Assembly (NCBI RefSeq): GCF_012933545.1
Contig: NZ_JAADJU010000011.1
Span: 124,001 to 188,000 of the forward strand
Reading direction: 5' to 3'
Length of the DNA: 64,000 nucleotides
Origin: Rouxiella aceris
GTDB lineage: Bacteria > Pseudomonadota > Gammaproteobacteria > Enterobacterales > Enterobacteriaceae
In this document: positions 1 through 7,141 of the stretch, one piece after another
Position numbering within the stretch: the first letter of the stretch is position 1
Layout of the letters: every line of letters begins with the position of its first letter
Program-made: the position numbers and the translations under genes
The notes under the pieces: generated by a model
Told to the model about the DNA's origin: nothing
Database searches by the model: none
What the model saw: the letters and a program-made list of their open reading frames with translations, nothing else

Positions 1-321
1 TGAGTTTCATCATCATTCCTGTCCGTGCAACACAACTATCGTTAATCGATTACCTGTTACACCTGTCAGCATCAGGTGCTTCGGCGAAGTAGGCAGCCCC
101 ACATTACCGTAGATCTGCATGGTCGAATATCATGGTTTTCTTACCTCAGAGGTTAGTGTATCTAACGCATCACTCCATTTTCGCAGGCTGCGGAAATAAC
201 AATAAGAATGGCATCATTTTAACTAATTGGATTAAGTCACTTTCTTTATTAAATCCAGATTTAAAAAATGTTTATATGGTAGTAACGTTAACGAATCAAA
301 GAACGTTAAGAGAAATGCCCT
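1..321. other. Intergenic / left edge, upstream of LysR gene
   Basis: No gene can be supported here. On the minus strand a 35-codon reading frame (positions 120 to 13) ends just where a triplet of ATG codons followed by AAA CTC runs off the left edge (positions 16 to 1), preceded by an AGGAA-like sequence. A divergently transcribed gene may therefore begin at the edge, as is common next to LysR genes, but it cannot be identified. The AT-rich stretch at about 190-300 should contain the promoter of the LysR gene. Confidence 0.35.
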
Positions 322-1212
322 ATGTCGGATTATCCACCTATCGCCAGTCTGCGAAGCTTTGAGGCTGTTGCTCGTCTTGGTAGCGTGACGTTGGCCGCGA
401 AAGAGATAAAGGTGACGCATTCTGCTATTAGCCAACAGATCAAACTCCTGGAGGACATGGTAGGCGTAAAGTTATTTATCCGTCATGGGCGCGGGGTACA
501 GATTAATGAAGAAGGAAGGCTCTATGCTTTGCAAATACGCGAGGCATTGAACCATATCTCGGAAGCCACCAGGTTGGTGCAGGTGAAACCGCGAACAATG
601 GAACTGACGCTGGCGACGCTGCCTTCTTTTGGCTGTCACTGGTTATTGCCGCGCCTTGCGCGATTCCGAGAGAAATTTCCCCATATCTCGTTACGCCTGC
701 AGGCTAGTCTGACGGTGACCAGCCTGCAACAGGAAGGTATCGATATTGCGATTCGTATGGGTCAAGGTGACTGGGAAGGCACAGAAAACCGCTTTCTTTT
801 TTCTGATGAACTTATTGTCGTCGCAGCCCCCGGTTATAACAATGGCAAGTTACCTGATACGCCAGAAGAAGTGGCAAAGAGTCACATTATTTTTTCGATG
901 GAGTCATGGAAAACCTGGTGTCTTAATGCAGGACTGGCGAAAGAGATCGTGCCATCCGGGTTACGCGTTAACGATTCAAACCTGGTAATAGAAGCCGTAC
1001 GACTGGGAGCCGGCATTGCTCTGGAGCGCAGTTCTCTGGTTAAGGGCGCTATCTTGCGGGGAGAGTTGGTACAGATAACCTCGGTCACCGCACCTTATCC
1101 TTGGCACTACTGGCTTGTGACTTCCCCGGTGGCAGAAAAAAAACCGGAAGTGGCTCTTTTTATCGAATGGCTGGAGGAAGAAATAGCCGTCTGGAGTGAA
1201 CAAATGCCGTGA
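322..1212 (+). CDS. LysR-family transcriptional regulator (GcvA-like)
   Basis: A 296-residue protein of normal LysR length. Residues 1-62 form the winged helix-turn-helix, with the family pattern SLRSFEAVARLGS, LAAKEIKVTHSAISQQIKLLE and a wing ending in INEEG. The C-terminal two-thirds is the periplasmic-binding-protein-like effector domain (LPRLARFREKFPHISLRLQ, GIDIAIRMGQGDWEG). This arrangement is typical of the GcvA/AmpR-like subgroup, which usually regulates a divergent neighbour; that neighbour would lie off the left edge. The ATG at 322 gives the canonical N-terminus, with a purine-rich AAGAGAAA just upstream. Effector and targets are unknown. Codon use looks core-like, unlike the AT-rich genes from 7 kb on. 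Confidence 0.85.
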   Translation: MSDYPPIASLRSFEAVARLGSVTLAAKEIKVTHSAISQQIKLLEDMVGVKLFIRHGRGVQINEEGRLYALQIREALNHISEATRLVQVKPRTMELTLATLPSFGCHWLLPRLARFREKFPHISLRLQASLTVTSLQQEGIDIAIRMGQGDWEGTENRFLFSDELIVVAAPGYNNGKLPDTPEEVAKSHIIFSMESWKTWCLNAGLAKEIVPSGLRVNDSNLVIEAVRLGAGIALERSSLVKGAILRGELVQITSVTAPYPWHYWLVTSPVAEKKPEVALFIEWLEEEIAVWSEQMP

Positions 1213-1272
1213 CTGCCTTACTCATCATCTAGCGGTTTTGAGCGAGACAACGATGAGGGCACAAATGGCCTC

Positions 1273-1299
1273 TAAAGGTATTGTCGAAAATGCCGATAA
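1273..1299 (+). promoter_or_regulatory. Sigma-28 (FliA) promoter of yjfB-like gene
   Basis: TAAA at 1273-1276, exactly 15 bases, then GCCGATAA at 1292-1299. This is the full consensus of flagellar class 3 promoters. It lies 64 bases before the YjfB-like start codon on the same strand, so transcription would begin near 1306. Confidence 0.85.
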
Positions 1300-1363
1300 C
1301 TATTCCAAGCTTAGGGGTCCAAGCTGTGATCAGTTTTTTTATTGTATCGAATAGGAGAACAAA

Positions 1364-1552
1364 ATGGATATATCACAAGTTACTTCGTTGGCTACCGGCC
1401 TTGATAATCTAAATGTCAGTAGTAAGGCGGACGCCCTCCTGTTGAGAAAGACGCTGGATAACCAACAATCAACGGCAGCCAGTCTTATCGACTCTATCCC
1501 ACAGTTGCCTGCTAACCCGGCGATCGGACGGAATATCAATACCACCGCCTAA
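1364..1552 (+). CDS. YjfB-family putative motility protein
   Basis: A 62-residue protein recognisable as YjfB family (Pfam 'putative motility protein'). It has an N-terminal DISQVTSLATGL segment, a central KADALLLRKTLDNQQSTAASLIDSIP helix and an Asn/Ile-rich C-terminal tail (GRNINTTA), all typical of these very small proteins. A strong ribosome site (AGGAG) sits 8 bases before the ATG. The upstream promoter is a textbook sigma-28 promoter, so the gene should be expressed with flagellar late genes. No membrane segment or signal peptide is visible. The biochemical role of the family is not known; the promoter is the best evidence for a motility or chemotaxis link. No flagellar gene is nearby, so this is an orphan member of the regulon. 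Confidence 0.8.
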   Translation: MDISQVTSLATGLDNLNVSSKADALLLRKTLDNQQSTAASLIDSIPQLPANPAIGRNINTTA

Positions 1553-2109
1553 ACGGTAATTTGACCTGCTGTTTTTTGGTCAATAGTGACTTTTTCCTCG
1601 GCGCGACCTGCGCTCTGGGGAGTCAATGTTATGCCAAAATTCTGTTGCTGAATGGGGCAGGATATCGGGTCAGGTTCATCAGGTGTTTTTTAACCAACTC
1701 AATACTTATTCCGTGAATTCGGCGAGATCCTTGTCAGTAGCATTTTGCAGCAGTTCCTGCCCGTTATCCGCAATATCACTTAAACGTTCAGCGGTTGGCC
1801 TGAAACACGCAGCAGTATGTACTCTGCCCTGCTTCCCTTCCAACAGCTCGATCAACTCTTCAAAAACCTTTGCACTGACCATATAGCCTGCCGGCCGGTT
1901 ATTAGAAAGTACGGCGACAGGTTCATCAATAAAATATTTCGCCGGAGATCCTCATTAGCGGTGGTACTAAAAACCGGAGGGGCTACACTTTCACAGGATT
2001 ACGCTCAGAGATCCGGATATAAATCAAACGCACGTCAACAAAAAATATTTAGCCACTCGATAAGATTACTGATAAATCAGCTGTTCTGTTTCATTAAGGG
2101 GGAAAAGAC
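1553..2109. other. Long intergenic with only pseudogene remnants
   Basis: Apart from the decayed antitoxin gene on the minus strand, this 557-base stretch holds no credible gene. The small plus-strand frames here lie opposite the antitoxin remnant and lack ribosome sites. The region just before 2110 should hold the promoter of the OLD nuclease gene, with a purine-rich ribosome site (AAGGGGGAAAAG). Confidence 0.5.
1706..1974 (-). pseudogene. Broken YafN/Phd-YefM-type antitoxin gene
   Basis: Read on the minus strand, the frame ending at TAA 1708-1706 encodes PAKYFIDEPVAVLSNNRPAG followed by YMVSAKVFEELIELLEG and a C-terminal FRPTAERLSDIAD. This closely resembles E. coli YafN, the antitoxin of the YafNO toxin-antitoxin pair. 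Just upstream, TAA and TGA interrupt this frame, and the expected N-terminal part (VFSTTANEDLRR) appears in another frame; no start codon is found for it. So the gene is frameshifted and 5'-truncated. Downstream (toward 1600), where the toxin gene should lie, no intact RelE- or YafO-like frame is found. It looks like a decayed toxin-antitoxin locus. Confidence 0.7.
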
Positions 2110-3936
2110 ATGCGACTGAAAAGTGTGGCAGTTAAAAATTTTCGCTGTTATGCAGAAGAAATAAGTGTTGAGTTTGATGACCTGACTACCTTTGTCGGAC
2201 GCAACGATATTGGTAAATCAACGATACTTGAAGCGTTGGAGATATTCTTCAACAACAGCGTGGTATCCATTGAAAAAGGCGATGCATGTATTCACACCGG
2301 GCATGACAATGTTGAGATCACCTGCGAATTTACTGCTCTCCCCCCTTCTCTCACGCTGGACTCCGGTGCTGAGACAACACTTGAAGAAGAGTATCTGCTA
2401 ACTGATACCGCATCACTTAAAATTCGTAAAATTTTTAACTGTAGTAGCAAAAAACCGACTGCAGAGATTTTCGTAATTGCGCACCATCCCAGTGCTGCGG
2501 GTTTTGAGAATCTCCTCGAACTGAAAGAAAAAGAGCTACAGACCCGGGTGAAAGAACTTGAGCTTAAGGTTCCACTGAAGGGGAACCCCGGGATGCGGAA
2601 AGCCATATGGGCAGCATCATCTGATCTGCAACTGACAGAAACGCTACTGCCTGTCAGCAAAGCCAAAGAAGACACGAAACGCATCTGGGAGCAAATAGAG
2701 GGCTGGTTGCCAATGTTTGCACTGTTCCAGAGCGACAGAAGTAGCCGGGATTCCGACGATGAAGTACAAAGTCCTATGAAGGCAGCCATCACGGCTGCGC
2801 TTGCAGAAGTACAGGACGATATCGCACGGATCCAGTTGAGGGTTCAGCAAAAAGCAGAAGAAATTGCCCGAAACACACACGAGGCGCTGAAAACCATTGA
2901 ACCAGGTCTTGCGAGAGAACTTACTCCTGAATTTACGCCTCCCACGCCAGCGAAATGGCAGGGACTATTCTCCGTCGGTCTCAATACCGATGGGGGGATC
3001 CCATTGAATAAACGTGGTAGTGGGGTCCGTCGTCTGGTGCTAGTGAGTTTTTTTAAAGCCGAAGCGGAACGACGTCTGAAATCCAGTAATCGCCGCAGTA
3101 TTATCTATGCCATTGAAGAGCCTGAAACTTCACAGCATCCTAATTACCAGCGGATCCTGATTGAGTCATTTAAATCTCTGTCCCTCGAAGCTGGCTGCCA
3201 AGTTATCCTTACCACACACAGTCCGGGCTTTGCCGCAGAGTTACCGGGTGACAGCATTCGCTTTGTTTCCCGTGATGTTGAAACAGATAAACCCACCATC
3301 CAGGCCGGTGCTGATGTTTTCGGTATCGTCACAGATACGCTGGGCGTTACACCGGACAATCGAGTCAAACTCTTGTTCTGCGTTGAAGGCCCGACCGATG
3401 TTGCGGCCTTCAAAGCACTCAGTAAAGCGCTGCACGAAGAAGACAACTCTCTTCCTGATCTCGAGAATGATGAACGTGTGGCATTTATTGTTCTGGGAGG
3501 AGGCACGTTAAAACACTGGGTCAATGAAAATTATCTTCGTGCATTGAACCGCAGGGAGATTCATATCTACGATCGTGATGTTGCGGCATATGCTGATGCC
3601 GTAGAGGCTGTCAATGCCCGGGGTAATGGCTGCTGGGCAGCACAAACTCTGAAGCATGAAATCGAAAGCTATCTTCATACTGATGCCATTAGTGAAGCTT
3701 TTGGTGTGATTGTCGCTGTCACCGACCATCCTGTCGGGGGGAAGGCAACGCCAAAAGTTTTTGCGGAAGCATACTCATTAGCCCAGCACTTTGACGGTGT
3801 GATGAAAGATAACTCAGCCAAAGCTCGTCTCGCAGAGCGAGCCTTTCCTCTGATGACTGCAGCCCGTATTCATGAACGCGATCCAGAAGGCGAGGTTGTC
3901 AGTTGGATGCGTAGAATTCGCGACATGCTTCAGTGA
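2110..3936 (+). CDS. OLD-family ATP-dependent nuclease (AAA ATPase + TOPRIM)
   Basis: A 608-residue protein with the two-domain plan of overcoming-lysogenization-defect (OLD) nucleases. The N-terminal ABC/SMC-like ATPase has a Walker A (residues 30-38, GRNDIGKST), a signature-like stretch (KRGSGVRRLVLVSFF), a Walker B (IYAIEEPETSQHP) and an H-loop (ILTTHSPGF). The C-terminal TOPRIM nuclease has the acidic motif FCVEGPTDVAAF and the DxD-type HIYDRD. OLD nucleases nick or degrade DNA and often act in phage defence, alone (class 1) or with a partner such as the GajB helicase (class 2). No helicase or other partner lies beside it, so class 1 is the better fit. Its neighbours are a broken antitoxin and an IS element, consistent with an accessory locus. 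Confidence 0.85.
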   Translation: MRLKSVAVKNFRCYAEEISVEFDDLTTFVGRNDIGKSTILEALEIFFNNSVVSIEKGDACIHTGHDNVEITCEFTALPPSLTLDSGAETTLEEEYLLTDTASLKIRKIFNCSSKKPTAEIFVIAHHPSAAGFENLLELKEKELQTRVKELELKVPLKGNPGMRKAIWAASSDLQLTETLLPVSKAKEDTKRIWEQIEGWLPMFALFQSDRSSRDSDDEVQSPMKAAITAALAEVQDDIARIQLRVQQKAEEIARNTHEALKTIEPGLARELTPEFTPPTPAKWQGLFSVGLNTDGGIPLNKRGSGVRRLVLVSFFKAEAERRLKSSNRRSIIYAIEEPETSQHPNYQRILIESFKSLSLEAGCQVILTTHSPGFAAELPGDSIRFVSRDVETDKPTIQAGADVFGIVTDTLGVTPDNRVKLLFCVEGPTDVAAFKALSKALHEEDNSLPDLENDERVAFIVLGGGTLKHWVNENYLRALNRREIHIYDRDVAAYADAVEAVNARGNGCWAAQTLKHEIESYLHTDAISEAFGVIVAVTDHPVGGKATPKVFAEAYSLAQHFDGVMKDNSAKARLAERAFPLMTAARIHERDPEGEVVSWMRRIRDMLQ

Positions 3937-4040
3937 TGCAGAGAAGCCCGTGGCGATTCATGTTTGATCGGAAACAAATACTCGCAGGAGTCAAGGCCAC
4001 ACAATTGTCGACTCCTGTTGGTTAATTTAGAACAAGTGAT

Positions 4041-4077
4041 GCTAAGACATTTTTTTGATGATAAAAAATGTCTTAGC
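4041..4077. repeat. Perfect 15-bp inverted repeat, possible bidirectional terminator
   Basis: Arms GCTAAGACATTTTTT (4041-4055) and AAAAAATGTCTTAGC (4063-4077) are separated by 7 bases. The T/A tracts fall inside the stem next to the loop, so it is not a classical intrinsic terminator. It lies 104 bases after the OLD nuclease gene. The surrounding 3937-4238 holds no gene and is very AT-rich. Confidence 0.55.
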
Positions 4078-4254
4078 GCACCATGCAACCATTTGATTTT
4101 AATCATAAAAAAAAGAAAGAATTGATTCTAAAAAGTTAGATAAAAAATTTTTTTGATTATAAAAAAATTGATATAGTAATGAAAAATGAGAATCTTGCGG
4201 CTGCAACACTCAATCTAACGCATTAGAGCAAGAAACTGTGTAAGTATCCCAGCT

Positions 4255-5107
4255 TTAGTTCCACACACTTTTTGAGATTTCCGGTTTTTCAGCCATCAGC
4301 CGGTATTCTTCCGGTGTCAGGTTATTCAGGGACTCATGAGGTCGCTCACTGTTGTACTCATTCAGCCAGCGCTCCGTTATTTCTCGTACTTCATTCAGTG
4401 TTCTGAACAGGTAAAAATCCAGTATTTCTGTCCGGTATGTTCGGTTAAACCGTTCTATAAACGCGTTCTGTGTTGGCTTACCCGGCTTGATAAATTCCAG
4501 CATCACACCATGGTCTTCAGCCCATTGCGCCAGCGCCAGTGATACTAGTTCCGGCCCATTATCCATCCGCATCTTCAGCGGATATCCACGGTTTGCTACT
4601 ATTCTGTCCAGCACCCGGACGACACGCTGCGCTGGGATATTTAGGTCAATTTCTATCGCCAGAGCTTCACGGTTAAAATCATCGACAACATTGAAAGTCC
4701 GAAAACGTCGACCACATGTCAGCGCGTCGTGCATAAAATCAATCGACCAACTTTGGTTGAGTGCTTCCGGCGTTGCCAGCGGAGCCGGATTGCGCACCGG
4801 CAGGCGTTGTTTACCCTTACGACGAAAATTCAGTTTGAGAAGACAGTAAATCCGGTGGACACGTTTGTGGTTCCAGACGTGCCCCTGCCTGCGAAGTACC
4901 TGAAAAAGCTTCTTAAAACCGTAGCGGGGATAGCGCTCAGCGACCTCGGTCAGCCTCTGGATCACCGCTTCATCACGTCGCGTATCCGGTTGATAACGAA
5001 ACACCGTCCTGCTTAGCGATAACGTCCTGCATGCCTGGCGTATGCTCATCGTAAATTGCGTGGTCAGATAGTTGACGAGCTCACGCTTTATCGCTGGTTT
5101 TAAAGCT
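4255..5107 (-). pseudogene. IS3-family transposase OrfB, 5' end cut by IS110
   Basis: The readable part has an HTH_21-type segment (SIRQACRTLSLSRTVFRY) and a full rve/DDE integrase core: WSIDFMHDAL (first D), RMDNGPEL (second D) and the FIERFNRTYRTEIL segment (E). The C-terminus is the usual SERPHESLNNLTPEEYR. Translating upstream of the first ATG continues in frame through ALKPAIKRELVNYLTTQFTM to about 5107, so the protein originally began by frameshifting from orfA. The IS110-family element now lies at that joint, so OrfB has lost its natural start, although an internal ATG at 5049 remains. Confidence 0.85.
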
Positions 5108-5179
5108 AATGGAATGGTTCGCCCCCACTCAACTTGCTAAAATTGCACTTGCTGTCAGCCCTTATATTGGAGGTGTGTT

Positions 5180-6226
5180 ATGTCACGAACAAAAGCACAG
5201 TCCCTTAGCCGAATGGGTATTGATATCGGTAAAAATACGTTCCATGTAGTAGGAATGGACGATAAAGGAAATATCCTGATTAGGCGATGTTTTACCCGCG
5301 TTAAATTGATTGAATATCTAGCCCGCTTACCCCAAACAACGATTGGAATGGAAGCCTGTCCGGGTTGCCATTGGCTGGCCAGAAAGGCTAAATCATTTGG
5401 ACATACTCCCTGCATCGTCCCGGCACAATTTGTAAAACCTTTCGTTAAATCAAACAAGAATGACCTGATTGATGCTGAAGCAATAGCCGAAGCCATTTCT
5501 CGTCCTACTATGCGGACAGTGATACCAAAAACAACGGCACAGCTCGATCTACAGGCATTACATAGGATCAGAGAACGCGTGGTCTCTCATAAAACAGCGG
5601 TGGTGAATCAGGCTAGGGCATTTCTCCTGGAATACGGATTAACTATCCACAGTGGAATTGCCAAATTTACACATGATATGCCTTCTCTGTTATCTGACGA
5701 GCAAAACGAACTGAGTCCATCAATGAGGGATATACTCATTGATCTCTGGCAGGAATATCGGTCTCTTGAGGAAAAACTGTTGCACTTACGTCGCCAGATT
5801 GAGTCTATCGCTGATGCAGATGGAATAGCTAAAAGGCTGACGTCTATTCCCGGTGTAGGGAAATTGACAGCGACGGCAATGACGGCGTTTGTAGGTAATG
5901 GCCAACAATTTAAATCAGGGCGCAATTTAGCTGCCTGGCTGGGGCTTGTACCACGAGAATACTCAACAGGAGGCAAGCAACGTTTATTAGGTATGAGTAA
6001 ACGTGGCAATGCTTACCTGAGAAAACTGCTTATCCATGGAGCCCGAACCTGTGTTCTGCATTTGAACAGGACAACAAATTTTCTGGGACAGTGGGTACAA
6101 CTTATGGAAGAGCGCGGTGTACACCGCAATAAGGTTGTTGTCGCACTGGCGAACAAAATTGCCCGAATTATCTGGGCTGTCATGACACGACCGGGCGCTT
6201 TTTATTTACAGCAACGAGAAATCTGA
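5180..6226 (+). CDS. IS110-family (IS1111 group) transposase
   Basis: A 348-residue DEDD-type transposase. The N-terminal RuvC-like domain shows MGIDIGKNTF (first Asp), GMEACPGCHW (Glu) and NDLIDAEAIAEA (Asp pair). The C-terminal domain has the conserved SIPGVGKLTATAMTAF helix-hairpin-helix-like segment and the serine-bearing YSTGGKQRLLGMSKRGNAYL. The length is normal and no frameshift is seen, so the enzyme looks intact. IS110 enzymes mobilise the element through a circular intermediate guided by a bridge RNA encoded in a noncoding end. In IS1111 members that RNA lies downstream of the gene, here 6227-6445. A GGAGG ribosome site precedes the ATG. Confidence 0.9.
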   Translation: MSRTKAQSLSRMGIDIGKNTFHVVGMDDKGNILIRRCFTRVKLIEYLARLPQTTIGMEACPGCHWLARKAKSFGHTPCIVPAQFVKPFVKSNKNDLIDAEAIAEAISRPTMRTVIPKTTAQLDLQALHRIRERVVSHKTAVVNQARAFLLEYGLTIHSGIAKFTHDMPSLLSDEQNELSPSMRDILIDLWQEYRSLEEKLLHLRRQIESIADADGIAKRLTSIPGVGKLTATAMTAFVGNGQQFKSGRNLAAWLGLVPREYSTGGKQRLLGMSKRGNAYLRKLLIHGARTCVLHLNRTTNFLGQWVQLMEERGVHRNKVVVALANKIARIIWAVMTRPGAFYLQQREI

Positions 6227-6445
6227 ACTCGCTTAAAATCTTACCAGTTTGCAGGGTATGTGATGACAAAACTGTGCAATGGCGTCTTGTAAACCCGGGA
6301 CAAAAAAACGGCTTTAACAGCCTAAGAAGCTTATTGGGAACCTGACGCGCTTATTCCATCATGGCCTTGCTGCCAAAAGCAGCTGACTTGCAAGAGGCCG
6401 GATACATTAACGCAAACAGCTTTTATCATCGTGTGCTTGCAAAAC
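6227..6445 (+). ncRNA. Candidate bridge-RNA region of the IS110-family element
   Basis: This is the 219-base noncoding end between the transposase stop and the right inverted repeat. In IS1111-group elements a structured bridge RNA is encoded on this side, on the transposase strand. Assignment is by position only: no target- or donor-binding loop has been matched here. Confidence 0.35.
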
Positions 6446-6721
6446 GGGGGCGAACCATACATTTTTTTCGATGATGTCTTTCAGCGCCCGGCATTCCAGA
6501 CTCAGATCGGCAAACATCTGCTTCAGACGACGATTCTCGTCTTCAAGATCTTTGATCTTTTTGATATCAGCGGCTTCCATACCGCCATACTTCGCCTTCC
6601 AGTTGTAATAGCTGGCTTCAGAAATAGCAGCCTCACGACACACATCTTTGACGGTTCGACCAGCTTCTACAGATTTCAGAACGGCAATGATCTGGTGCTC
6701 GGTGAATCGGATCTTACGCAT
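6407..6721 (-). pseudogene. IS3-family OrfA, 3' end replaced by IS110 sequence
   Basis: It starts MRKIRFTEHQIIAVLKSVEAG and carries the helix-turn-helix of IS3 OrfA proteins (VKDVCREAAISEASYYNWKAKYGG), followed by the leucine-zipper stretch (KIKDLEDENRRLKQMFADL) used for dimerisation. After ALKDIIEKN the reading frame enters the IS110-family element at about 6460, so the last 18 codons are foreign and the natural overlap with orfB is lost. The ATG at 6721 is preferred to the upstream one at 6742 because it matches the family start. Confidence 0.8.
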
Positions 6722-6800
6722 AGCGATCTCCTCAGGTGACATAATCAGTATGTCGGAAGATCTCTAAAAATGAATGGGCCGTTTTGGTGGGATACTTACA

Positions 6801-7141
6801 CCTGCACCTAACCCCGCCATTGTGCGGGGATTTTTTTCCTGTCATTTGAGGCTTTTTCTCTGGCTAGCCTGCCAAAATGAGTATGCATGCGCAGAGTGCA
6901 TGGATTTGCATGCCATGAGTTTCCTCTAAAGTACGATAAAACCCGCGTCAGGAGGCCCTCAGAGCCTTTTAGGTAGTGCATTAAAGCTGCAACCTTAAGC
7001 CAACAGCGGGCAGGCGGGGGGAACAGCGCGCGCAGGGGTCAAAACGACTAAAAAAGTGTTAAAATATTCCTATGAATGACACTTTGATAGTCTTGTATTG
7101 CTTAAGATAAAACGGCCTTAATAATAGCGAGGATAATTAAT
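6801..7141. other. Intergenic between IS3 end and the nuclease-like gene
   Basis: No gene is supported. It contains one intrinsic terminator (6812-6837), a G-rich stretch (about 7005-7030), and then AT-rich sequence (7050-7135) that should hold the promoter of the next gene. A GCGAGGATAA segment just before the ATG at 7142 can serve as ribosome site. Confidence 0.4.
6812..6837 (+). terminator. Intrinsic terminator
   Basis: A stem CCCCGC (6812-6817) / GCGGGG (6824-6829) with a 6-base loop is followed by one A and seven T. It reads on the plus strand immediately after the IS3 element and was probably the terminator of whatever transcript was interrupted by the insertion. Confidence 0.75.

Larger units (their letters stand above)
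5108..6460 (+). mobile_element. IS110-family insertion sequence nested in the IS3 element
   Basis: The element has perfect 13-bp inverted repeats ATGGTTCGCCCCC (5114-5126) and GGGGGCGAACCAT (6446-6458) slightly inside its ends. Subterminal repeats of this kind mark the IS1111 subgroup of IS110. It carries one transposase gene in the opposite orientation to the host IS3. The ends are approximate, set by where IS3 orfA and orfB sequence resumes. The restored IS3 junction would read GAAAAAAAGC, the usual -1 frameshift site between orfA and orfB. Confidence 0.8.
4239..6800 (-). mobile_element. IS3-family insertion sequence (IS407-like), split by an IS110-family element
   Basis: Terminal inverted repeats TGTAAGTATCCCA (4239-4251) and TGGGATACTTACA (6788-6800) bound a minus-strand orfA (right) and orfB (left) of the IS3 family. 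The element is about 1.2 kb once the nested IS110 copy of about 1.35 kb is removed. The adjoining 4-mers are ACTG on the left and CCTG on the right, so there is no perfect target duplication. The element interrupts the AT-rich intergenic sequence downstream of the OLD nuclease gene. Because the orfA/orfB junction is broken, this copy cannot make its own fused transposase. Confidence 0.85.

Noticed and set aside
1626..2119. Two plus-strand frames before the OLD nuclease gene
   Set aside because: They lie on the opposite strand to the recognisable YafN-like remnant, which explains the sequence better.
4235..6804. Perfect target-site duplication of the IS3 element
   Set aside because: Flanking 4-mers are ACTG and CCTG, so only three of four bases agree.
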